A DNA stretch of 64,000 bases from Auanema rhodensis. Its lineage: Eukaryota > Nematoda > Chromadorea > Rhabditida > Rhabditidae. Where the stretch lies: positions 3,286,001-3,350,000 of the forward strand of contig OZ059897.1 in assembly GCA_964057225.1 (NCBI GenBank). The letters are read 5' to 3'. Positions 1-10,529 of the stretch are shown here, piece by piece. Made by a program: the position numbers and the translations under genes. The notes below the pieces were generated by a model. The model ran no database searches, was not told where the DNA came from, and worked only from the letters and a program-made list of their open reading frames with translations. The stretch's first letter is position 1. Each line of letters starts with the position of its first letter.

Positions 1-77
1 ATAGTGCATTCGATGCGGATTTTTAAGCTGCGTCGATCTGTGTTATCAGATTTGAGTTAGCTTAAAAATGCACCGAG

Positions 78-91
78 ATATCAACTGATAT
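78..91. repeat. Small inverted repeat ATATCA-AC-TGATAT
   Basis: Six-base arms separated by two bases; shown on the first copy and kept in the other monomers, including those where position 93 changes from T to G. It may contribute local dyad symmetry; no function can be assigned. Confidence 0.75.
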
Positions 92-220
92 ATGTTCACA
101 CTTATATCCTCGATTTTCACCCTGAAGAAATAGTTTTTTCGTTGAAAAACATTGTCCATCGTCTTTGCCTTGAAAAAAGGAATCTAAAAACATCTACTTT
201 TTGTGAAATTATTTAGAAAT

Positions 221-232
221 TTTTCGGGAAAA
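221..232. repeat. Small inverted repeat TTTTC-GG-GAAAA
   Basis: Five-base arms around GG at the start of the conserved block, flanked on both sides by further A and T tracts. It is maintained in all copies, including the O copies, where the preceding T run is shortened by an A substitution. Confidence 0.65.
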
Positions 233-258
233 TTTTTGTCAAAATGTTTTTGGAAGCA

Positions 259-286
259 ATGTTGAGTGTACATGGGAACTCAACAT
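259..286. repeat. 9-bp perfect inverted repeat, 10-base loop
   Basis: Left arm ATGTTGAGT (259-267), loop GTACATGGGA (268-277), right arm ACTCAACAT (278-286). The arms are exact reverse complements. The element is repeated once per monomer throughout the array. It could extrude as a hairpin or be a dyad binding site. Copies starting 61075 and 63184 carry GTTGGGTG, which turns one A-T pair into a G-T mismatch. Confidence 0.9.
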
Positions 287-290
287 ACAC

Positions 291-300
291 TAATGCATTA
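291..300. repeat. 10-bp perfect palindrome TAATGCATTA
   Basis: TAATGCATTA is its own reverse complement and lies four bases after the 9-bp inverted repeat. It is present in essentially every monomer. The exceptions seen are TAATGCGTTA in the copies starting 58616 and 60021. The core ATGCAT gives a regular 351-bp spacing of an NsiI-type site along the whole array. Confidence 0.9.
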
Positions 301-3300
301 TTTTTCAAACGATCATAACTTATTTTTGTATAGAGCGTTTCTCAATGTAGTATAGTGCATTCGATGCGGATTTTTAAGCTGCGTCGATCTGTGTTATCAG
401 ATTTGAGTTAGCTTAAAAATGCACCGAGATATCAACTGATATATGTTCACACTTATATCCTCGATTTTCACCCTGAAGAAATGATTTTTTCGTTGAATAA
501 CATTGTCCATCGTCTTCGTCTTGAAAAAAGGAATCTAAAAACATCTACTTTTTGTGAAATTATTTAGAAATTTTTCGGGAAAATTTTTGTCAAAATGTTT
601 TTGGAAGCAATGTTGAGTGTACATGGGAACTCAACATACACTAATGCATTATTTTTCAAACGATCATAACTTATTTTTGTATAGAGCGTTTCTCAATGTA
701 GTATAGTGCATTCGATGCGGATTTTTAAGCTGCGTCGATCTGTGTTATCCGATTTGAGTTAGCTTAAAAATGCACCGAGATATCAACTGATATATGTTCA
801 CACTTATATCCTCGATTTTCACCCTGAAGAAATGATTTTTTCGTTGAATAACATTGTCCATCGTCTTCGTCTTGAAAAAAGGAATCTAAAAACATCTACT
901 TTTTGTGAAATTATTTAGAAATTTTTCGGGAAAATTTTTGTCAAAATGTTTTTGGAAGCAATGTTGAGTGTACATGGGAACTCAACATACACTAATGCAT
1001 TATTTTTCAAACGATCATAACTAATTTTTGTATAGAGCGTTTCTCAATGTAGTATAGTGCATTCGATGCGGATTTTTAAGCTGCGTTGATCTGTGTTATC
1101 AGATTTGAGTTAACTTAAAAATGCACCGAGATATCAACTGATATAGGTTCACACTTATATCCTCGATTTTCACCCTGAAGAAGTAGTTTTTTCGTTGAAA
1201 AACATTGTCCATCGTCTTCGTAATGAAAAAAGGAATCTAAAAACATCTACTTTTTAAGAAATTATATAGAAATTTTTCGGGAAAATTTTTGTCAAAATGT
1301 TTTTGGAAGCAATGTTGAGTGTACATGGGAACTCAACATACACTAATGCATTATTTTTCAAACGATCATAACTTATTTTTGTATAGAGCGTTTCTCAATG
1401 TAGTATAGTGCATTCGATGCGGATTTTTAAGCTGCGTCGATCTGTGTTATCAGATTTGAGTTAGCTTAAAAATGCACCGAGATATCAACTGATATATGTT
1501 CACACTTATATCCTCGATTTTCACCCTGAAGAAATAGTTTTTTCGTTGAAAAACATTGTCCATCGTCTTTGCCTTGAAAAAAGGAATCTAAAAACATCTA
1601 CTTTTTGTGAAATTATTTAGAAATTTTTCGGGAAAATTTTTGTCAAAATGTTTTTGGAAGCAATGTTGAGTGTACATGGGAACTCAACATACACTAATGC
1701 ATTATTTTTCAAACGATCATAACTTATTTTTGTATAGAGCGTTTCTCAATGTAGTATAGTGCATTCGATGCGGATTTTTAAGCTGCGTCGATCTGTGTTA
1801 TCAGATTTGAGTTAGCTTAAAAATGCACCGAGATATCAACTGATATATGTTCACACTTATATCCTCGATTTTCACCCTGAAGAAATGATTTTTTCGTTGA
1901 ATAACATTGTCCATCGTCTTCGTCTTGAAAAAAGGAATCTAAAAACATCTACTTTTTGTGAAATTATTTAGAAATTTTTCGGGAAAATTTTTGTCAAAAT
2001 GTTTTTGGAAGCAATGTTGAGTGTACATGGGAACTCAACATACACTAATGCATTATTTTTCAAACGATCATAACTTATTTTTGTATAGAGCGTTTCTCAA
2101 TGTAGTATAGTGCATTCGATGCGGATTTTTAAGCTGCGTTGATCTGTGTTATCAGATTTGAGTTAACTTAAAAATGCACCGAGATATCAACTGATATAGG
2201 TTCACACTTATATCCTCGATTTTCACCCTGAAGAAGTAGTTTTTTCGTTGAAAAACATTGTCCATCGTCTTCGTCATGAAAAAAGGAATCTAAAACCATC
2301 TACTTTTTAAGAAATTATATAGAAATTTTTCGGGAAAATTTTTGTCAAAATGTTTTTGGAAGCAATGTTGAGTGTACATGGGAACTCAACATACACTAAT
2401 GCATTATTTTTCAAACGATCATAACTTATTTTTGTATAGAGCGTTTCTCAATGTAGTATAGTGCATTCGATGCGGATTTTTAAGCTGCGTCGATCTGTGT
2501 TATCAGATTTGAGTTAGCTTAAAAATGCACCGAGATATCAACTGATATATGTTCACACTTATATCCTCGATTTTCACCCTGAAGAAATAGTTTTTTCGTT
2601 GAAAAACATTGTCCATCGTCTTTGCCTTGAAAAAAGGAATCTAAAAACATCTACTTTTTGTGAAATTATTTAGAAATTTTTCGGGAAAATTTTTGTCAAA
2701 ATGTTTTTGGAAGCAATGTTGAGTGTACATGGGAACTCAACATACACTAATGCATTATTTTTCAAACGATCATAACTTATTTTTGTATAGAGCGTTTCTC
2801 AATGTAGTATAGTGCATTCGATGCGGATTTTTAAGCTGCGTCGATCTGTGTTATCAGATTTGAGTTAGCTTAAAAATGCACCGAGATATCAACTGATATA
2901 TGTTCACACTTATATCCTCGATTTTCACCCTGAAGAAATGATTTTTTCGTTGAATAACATTGTCCATCGTCTTCGTCTTGAAAAAAGGAATCTAAAAACA
3001 TCTACTTTTTGTGAAATTATTTAGAAATTTTTCGGGAAAATTTTTGTCAAAATGTTTTTGGAAGCAATGTTGAGTGTACATGGGAACTCAACATACACTA
3101 ATGCATTATTTTTCAAACGATCATAACTTATTTTTGTATAGAGCGTTTCTCAATGTAGTATAGTGCATTCGATGCGGATTTTTAAGCTGCGTCGATCTGT
3201 GTTATCCGATTTGAGTTAGCTTAAAAATGCACCGAGATATCAACTGATATATGTTCACACTTATATCCTCGATTTTCACCCTGAAGAAATGATTTTTTCG

Positions 3301-4212
3301 TTGAATAACATTGTCCATCGTCTTCGTCTTGAAAAAAGGAATCTAAAAACATCTACTTTTTGTGAAATTATTTAGAAATTTTTCGGGAAAATTTTTGTCA
3401 AAATGTTTTTGGAAGCAATGTTGAGTGTACATGGGAACTCAACATACACTAATGCATTATTTTTCAAACGATCATAACTAATTTTTGTATAGAGCGTTTC
3501 TCAATGTAGTATAGTGCATTCGATGCGGATTTTTAAGCTGCGTTGATCTGTGTTATCAGATTTGAGTTAACTTAAAAATGCACCGAGATATCAACTGATA
3601 TAGGTTCACACTTATATCCTCGATTTTCACCCTGAAGAAGTAGTTTTTTCGTTGAAAAACATTGTCCATCGTCTTCGTAATGAAAAAAGGAATCTAAAAA
3701 CATCTACTTTTTAAGAAATTATATAGAAATTTTTCGGGAAAATTTTTGTCAAAATGTTTTTGGAAGCAATGTTGAGTGTACATGGGAACTCAACATACAC
3801 TAATGCATTATTTTTCAAACGATCATAACTTATTTTTGTATAGAGCGTTTCTCAATGTAGTATAGTGCATTCGATGCGGATTTTTAAGCTGCGTCGATCT
3901 GTGTTATCAGATTTGAGTTAGCTTAAAAATGCACCGAGATATCAACTGATATATGTTCACACTTATATCCTCGATTTTCACCCTGAAGAAATAGTTTTTT
4001 CGTTGAAAAACATTGTCCATCGTCTTTGCCTTGAAAAAAGGAATCTAAAAACATCTACTTTTTGTGAAATTATTTAGAAATTTTTCGGGAAAATTTTTGT
4101 CAAAATGTTTTTGGAAGCAATGTTGAGTGTACATGGGAACTCAACATACACTAATGCATTATTTTTCAAACGATCATAACTTATTTTTGTATAGAGCGTT
4201 TCTCAATGTAGT

Positions 4213-7200
4213 ATAGTGCATTCGATGCGGATTTTTAAGCTGCGTCGATCTGTGTTATCAGATTTGAGTTAGCTTAAAAATGCACCGAGATATCAACTGA
4301 TATATGTTCACACTTATATCCTCGATTTTCACCCTGAAGAAATGATTTTTTCGTTGAATAACATTGTCCATCGTCTTCGTTTTGAAAAAAGGAATCTAAA
4401 AACATCTACTTTTTGTGAAATTATTTAGAAATTTTTCGGGAAAATTTTTGTCAAAATGTTTTTGGAAGCAATGTTGAGTGTACATGGGAACTCAACATAC
4501 ACTAATGCATTATTTTTCAAACGATCATAACTTATTTTTGTATAGAGCGTTTCTCAATGTAGTATAGTGCATTCGATGCGGATTTTTAAGCTGCGTCGAT
4601 CTGTGTTATCCGATTTGAGTTAGCTTAAAAATGCACCGAGATATCAACTGATATATGTTCACACTTATATCCTCGATTTTCACCCTGAAGAAATGATTTT
4701 TTCGTTGAATAACATTGTCCATCGTCTTCGTCTTGAAAAAAGGAATCTAAAAACATCTACTTTTTGTGAAATTATTTAGAAATTTTTCGGGAAAATTTTT
4801 GTCAAAATGTTTTTGGAAGCAATGTTGAGTGTACATGGGAACTCAACATACACTAATGCATTATTTTTCAAACGATCATAACTAATTTTTGTATAGAGCG
4901 TTTCTCAATGTAGTATAGTGCATTCGATGCGGATTTTTAAGCTGCGTTGATCTGTGTTATCAGATTTGAGTTAACTTAAAAATGCACCGAGATATCAACT
5001 GATATAGGTTCACACTTATATCCTCGATTTTCACCCTGAAGAAGTAGTTTTTTCGTTGAAAAACATTGTCCATCGTCTTCGTAATGAAAAAAGGAATCTA
5101 AAAACATCTACTTTTTAAGAAATTATATAGAAATTTTTCGGGAAAATTTTTGTCAAAATGTTTTTGGAAGCAATGTTGAGTGTACATGGGAACTCAACAT
5201 ACACTAATGCATTATTTTTCAAACGATCATAACTTATTTTTGTATAGAGCGTTTCTCAATGTAGTATAGTGCATTCGATGCGGATTTTTAAGCTGCGTCG
5301 ATCTGTGTTATCCGATTTGAGTTAGCTTAAAAATGCACCGAGATATCAACTGATATATGTTCACACTTATATCCTCGATTTTCACCCTGAAGAAATGATT
5401 TTTTCGTTGAATAACATTGTCCATCGTCTTCGTCTTGAAAAAAGGAATCTAAAAACATCTACTTTTTGTGAAATTATTTAGAAATTTTTCGGGAAAATTT
5501 TTGTCAAAATGTTTTTGGAAGCAATGTTGAGTGTACATGGGAACTCAACATACACTAATGCATTATTTTTCAAACGATCATAACTAATTTTTGTATAGAG
5601 CGTTTCTCAATGTAGTATAGTGCATTCGATGCGGATTTTTAAGCTGCGTTGATCTGTGTTATCAGATTTGAGTTAACTTAAAAATGCACCGAGATATCAA
5701 CTGATATAGGTTCACACTTATATCCTCGATTTTCACCCTGAAGAAGTAGTTTTTTCGTTGAAAAACATTGTCCATCGTCTTCGTCATGAAAAAAGGAATC
5801 TAAAACCATCTACTTTTTAAGAAATTATATAGAAATTTTTCGGGAAAATTTTTGTCAAAATGTTTTTGGAAGCAATGTTGAGTGTACATGGGAACTCAAC
5901 ATACACTAATGCATTATTTTTCAAACGATCATAACTTATTTTTGTATAGAGCGTTTCTCAATGTAGTATAGTGCATTCGATGCGGATTTTTAAGCTGCGT
6001 CGATCTGTGTTATCAGATTTGAGTTAGCTTAAAAATGCACCGAGATATCAACTGATATATGTTCACACTTATATCCTCGATTTTCACCCTGAAGAAATAG
6101 TTTTTTCGTTGAAAAACATTGTCCATCGTCTTTGCCTTGAAAAAAGGAATCTAAAAACATCTACTTTTTGTGAAATTATTTAGAAATTTTTCGGGAAAAT
6201 TTTTGTCAAAATGTTTTTGGAAGCAATGTTGAGTGTACATGGGAACTCAACATACACTAATGCATTATTTTTCAAACGATCATAACTTATTTTTGTATAG
6301 AGCGTTTCTCAATGTAGTATAGTGCATTCGATGCGGATTTTTAAGCTGCGTCGATCTGTGTTATCCGATTTGAGTTAGCTTAAAAATGCACCGAGATATC
6401 AACTGATATATGTTCACACTTATATCCTCGATTTTCACCCTGAAGAAATGATTTTTTCGTTGAATAACATTGTCCATCGTCTTCGTCTTGAAAAAAGGAA
6501 TCTAAAAACATCTACTTTTTGTGAAATTATTTAGAAATTTTTCGGGAAAATTTTTGTCAAAATGTTTTTGGAAGCAATGTTGAGTGTACATGGGAACTCA
6601 ACATACACTAATGCATTATTTTTCAAACGATCATAACTAATTTTTGTATAGAGCGTTTCTCAATGTAGTATAGTGCATTCGATGCGGATTTTTAAGCTGC
6701 GTTGATCTGTGTTATCAGATTTGAGTTAACTTAAAAATGCACCGAGATATCAACTGATATAGGTTCACACTTATATCCTCGATTTTCACCCTGAAGAAGT
6801 AGTTTTTTCGTTGAAAAACATTGTCCATCGTCTTCGTCATGAAAAAAGGAATCTAAAAACATCTACTTTTTAAGAAATTATATAGAAATTTTTCGGGAAA
6901 ATTTTTGTCAAAATGTTTTTGGAAGCAATGTTGAGTGTACATGGGAACTCAACATACACTAATGCATTATTTTTCAAACGATCATAACTTATTTTTGTAT
7001 AGAGCGTTCTCAATGTAGTATAGTGCATTCGATGCGGATTTTTAAGCTGCGTCGATCTGTGTTATCAGATTTGAGTTAGCTTAAAAATGCACCGAGATAT
7101 CAACTGATATATGTTCACACTTATATCCTCGATTTTCACCCTGAAGAAATAGTTTTTTCGTTGAAAAACATTGTCCATCGTCTTTGCCTTGAAAAAAGGA

Positions 7201-7721
7201 ATCTAAAAACATCTACTTTTTGTGAAATTATTTAGAAATTTTTCGGGAAAATTTTTGTCAAAATGTTTTTGGAAGCAATGTTGAGTGTACATGGGAACTC
7301 AACATACACTAATGCATTATTTTTCAAACGATCATAACTTATTTTTGTATAGAGCGTTTCTCAATGTAGTATAGTGCATTCGATGCGGATTTTTAAGCTG
7401 CGTCGATCTGTGTTATCCGATTTGAGTTAGCTTAAAAATGCACCGAGATATCAACTGATATATGTTCACACTTATATCCTCGATTTTCACCCTGAAGAAA
7501 TGATTTTTTCGTTGAATAACATTGTCCATCGTCTTCGTCTTGAAAAAAGGAATCTAAAAACATCTACTTTTTGTGAAATTATTTAGAAATTTTTCGGGAA
7601 AATTTTTGTCAAAATGTTTTTGGAAGCAATGTTGAGTGTACATGGGAACTCAACATACACTAATGCATTATTTTTCAAACGATCATAACTAATTTTTGTA
7701 TAGAGCGTTTCTCAATGTAGT
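4213..7721 (+). repeat. Ten-monomer superunit, copy 1 (3509 bp)
   Basis: Order: B 4213, C 4564, D 4915, C 5266, D 5617, A 5968, C 6319, D 6670 (350 bp), A 7020, C 7371. Marker variants identify the unit: B with CGTTTTG, first D with CGTAATG, second D with AAACCATC, and third D with a T deletion (GCGTTCTC near 7001-7012). The same markers in the same order return at 10530 and 14039. This is copy-level inheritance of private variants, so the superunit was amplified as a block. Confidence 0.88.
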
Positions 7722-10529
7722 ATAGTGCATTCGATGCGGATTTTTAAGCTGCGTTGATCTGTGTTATCAGATTTGAGTTAACTTAAAAATGCACCGAGAT
7801 ATCAACTGATATAGGTTCACACTTATATCCTCGATTTTCACCCTGAAGAAGTAGTTTTTTCGTTGAAAAACATTGTCCATCGTCTTCGTCATGAAAAAAG
7901 GAATCTAAAACCATCTACTTTTTAAGAAATTATATAGAAATTTTTCGGGAAAATTTTTGTCAAAATGTTTTTGGAAGCAATGTTGAGTGTACATGGGAAC
8001 TCAACATACACTAATGCATTATTTTTCAAACGATCATAACTTATTTTTGTATAGAGCGTTTCTCAATGTAGTATAGTGCATTCGATGCGGATTTTTAAGC
8101 TGCGTCGATCTGTGTTATCAGATTTGAGTTAGCTTAAAAATGCACCGAGATATCAACTGATATATGTTCACACTTATATCCTCGATTTTCACCCTGAAGA
8201 AATAGTTTTTTCGTTGAAAAACATTGTCCATCGTCTTTGCCTTGAAAAAAGGAATCTAAAAACATCTACTTTTTGTGAAATTATTTAGAAATTTTTCGGG
8301 AAAATTTTTGTCAAAATGTTTTTGGAAGCAATGTTGAGTGTACATGGGAACTCAACATACACTAATGCATTATTTTTCAAACGATCATAACTTATTTTTG
8401 TATAGAGCGTTTCTCAATGTAGTATAGTGCATTCGATGCGGATTTTTAAGCTGCGTCGATCTGTGTTATCAGATTTGAGTTAGCTTAAAAATGCACCGAG
8501 ATATCAACTGATATATGTTCACACTTATATCCTCGATTTTCACCCTGAAGAAATGATTTTTTCGTTGAATAACATTGTCCATCGTCTTCGTTTTGAAAAA
8601 AGGAATCTAAAAACATCTACTTTTTGTGAAATTATTTAGAAATTTTTCGGGAAAATTTTTGTCAAAATGTTTTTGGAAGCAATGTTGAGTGTACATGGGA
8701 ACTCAACATACACTAATGCATTATTTTTCAAACGATCATAACTTATTTTTGTATAGAGCGTTTCTCAATGTAGTATAGTGCATTCGATGCGGATTTTTAA
8801 GCTGCGTCGATCTGTGTTATCCGATTTGAGTTAGCTTAAAAATGCACCGAGATATCAACTGATATATGTTCACACTTATATCCTCGATTTTCACCCTGAA
8901 GAAATGATTTTTTCGTTGAATAACATTGTCCATCGTCTTCGTCTTGAAAAAAGGAATCTAAAAACATCTACTTTTTGTGAAATTATTTAGAAATTTTTCG
9001 GGAAAATTTTTGTCAAAATGTTTTTGGAAGCAATGTTGAGTGTACATGGGAACTCAACATACACTAATGCATTATTTTTCAAACGATCATAACTAATTTT
9101 TGTATAGAGCGTTTCTCAATGTAGTATAGTGCATTCGATGCGGATTTTTAAGCTGCGTTGATCTGTGTTATCAGATTTGAGTTAACTTAAAAATGCACCG
9201 AGATATCAACTGATATAGGTTCACACTTATATCCTCGATTTTCACCCTGAAGAAGTAGTTTTTTCGTTGAAAAACATTGTCCATCGTCTTCGTAATGAAA
9301 AAAGGAATCTAAAAACATCTACTTTTTAAGAAATTATATAGAAATTTTTCGGGAAAATTTTTGTCAAAATGTTTTTGGAAGCAATGTTGAGTGTACATGG
9401 GAACTCAACATACACTAATGCATTATTTTTCAAACGATCATAACTTATTTTTGTATAGAGCGTTTCTCAATGTAGTATAGTGCATTCGATGCGGATTTTT
9501 AAGCTGCGTCGATCTGTGTTATCCGATTTGAGTTAGCTTAAAAATGCACCGAGATATCAACTGATATATGTTCACACTTATATCCTCGATTTTCACCCTG
9601 AAGAAATGATTTTTTCGTTGAATAACATTGTCCATCGTCTTCGTCTTGAAAAAAGGAATCTAAAAACATCTACTTTTTGTGAAATTATTTAGAAATTTTT
9701 CGGGAAAATTTTTGTCAAAATGTTTTTGGAAGCAATGTTGAGTGTACATGGGAACTCAACATACACTAATGCATTATTTTTCAAACGATCATAACTAATT
9801 TTTGTATAGAGCGTTTCTCAATGTAGTATAGTGCATTCGATGCGGATTTTTAAGCTGCGTTGATCTGTGTTATCAGATTTGAGTTAACTTAAAAATGCAC
9901 CGAGATATCAACTGATATAGGTTCACACTTATATCCTCGATTTTCACCCTGAAGAAGTAGTTTTTTCGTTGAAAAACATTGTCCATCGTCTTCGTAATGA
10001 AAAAAGGAATCTAAAAACATCTACTTTTTAAGAAATTATATAGAAATTTTTCGGGAAAATTTTTGTCAAAATGTTTTTGGAAGCAATGTTGAGTGTACAT
10101 GGGAACTCAACATACACTAATGCATTATTTTTCAAACGATCATAACTTATTTTTGTATAGAGCGTTTCTCAATGTAGTATAGTGCATTCGATGCGGATTT
10201 TTAAGCTGCGTCGATCTGTGTTATCAGATTTGAGTTAGCTTAAAAATGCACCGAGATATCAACTGATATATGTTCACACTTATATCCTCGATTTTCACCC
10301 TGAAGAAATAGTTTTTTCGTTGAAAAACATTGTCCATCGTCTTTGCCTTGAAAAAAGGAATCTAAAAACATCTACTTTTTGTGAAATTATTTAGAAATTT
10401 TTCGGGAAAATTTTTGTCAAAATGTTTTTGGAAGCAATGTTGAGTGTACATGGGAACTCAACATACACTAATGCATTATTTTTCAAACGATCATAACTTA
10501 TTTTTGTATAGAGCGTTTCTCAATGTAGT
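7722..10529 (+). repeat. Interval between superunit copies, 8 monomers
   Basis: Order: D 7722 (AAACCATC), A 8073, B 8424 (CGTTTTG), C 8775, D 9126 (CGTAATG), C 9477, D 9828 (CGTAATG), A 10179. From 8424 it begins like the ten-monomer superunit but leaves it after the second C-D pair, whose D carries the CGTAATG marker of the first D instead. This fits a partial superunit copy shortened by unequal exchange between C-D pairs. Confidence 0.82.

Larger units (their letters stand above)
217..320 (+). other. Conserved block of the monomer
   Basis: Shown on the first copy; the equivalent segment occurs in every complete monomer. It runs from the T-rich stretch before TCGGGAAAA to CGATCATAACT. The only departures I noticed are CATACAGTAAT near 23808 in the copy starting 23517, GCGTTATT in copies starting 58616 and 60021, GTTGGGTG in copies starting 61075 and 63184, and AGAAAATTTTCGG replacing AGAAATTTTTCGG in the three O copies. 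It contains the 9-bp inverted repeat and the 10-bp palindrome annotated separately, plus phased A/T tracts. A protein-binding or nucleosome-positioning role is inference; no known box, such as the CENP-B box, is recognised. Confidence 0.8.
1..351 (+). repeat. Reference monomer (class A) with map of variable sites
   Basis: This first copy serves as the coordinate reference. Composition is 53 C, 59 G and 239 A+T, with 11 CpG. Recurrent variable sites: 8 (A/T), 34 (C/T), 48 (A/C), 57 (T/C), 60 (G/A), 93 (T/G), 114 (T/C), 120-121 (CC/AA), 130-133, 140 (C/T/G), 147 (A/T), 154-156, 161, 166-169, 172, 203-204 (GT/AA), 213 (T/A/C), 214 (T/C), 321 (T/A), 331-333 and 344-347. These segregate as linked sets, which define classes A to P. 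Between 217 and 320 almost no variation is seen in any copy. I see no convincing internal half-monomer duplication, so 351 bp appears to be the basic unit; it is about two nucleosome repeats long. Confidence 0.93.
1..4212 (+). repeat. A/B/C/D higher-order region, 12 monomers
   Basis: Monomer order by start: A 1, B 352, C 703, D 1054, A 1405, B 1756, D 2107, A 2458, B 2809, C 3160, D 3511, A 3862. The four-class order A-B-C-D is the basic higher-order unit. The second pass lacks C, so B at 1756 with a T321 tail runs straight into D at 2107; elsewhere D is usually preceded by an A321 tail. D copies at 1054 and 3511 read CGTAATG at the variable stretch near 168, and D at 2107 reads CGTCATG plus AAACCATC. 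The seven-monomer block 1-2457 is followed by a matching start at 2458. Confidence 0.88.

Noticed and set aside
221-250. Rho-independent terminator-like motif TTTTCGGGAAAA plus T run
   Set aside because: The arms are only five AT-rich base pairs, the element recurs in every satellite copy with no gene upstream, and the context is eukaryotic.
1-351. CENP-B box or internal half-monomer (about 175 bp) duplication
   Set aside because: I found no match to the CENP-B box core pattern. Comparing the two halves of the monomer showed only short similarities such as TGCATT, so neither claim is supported.
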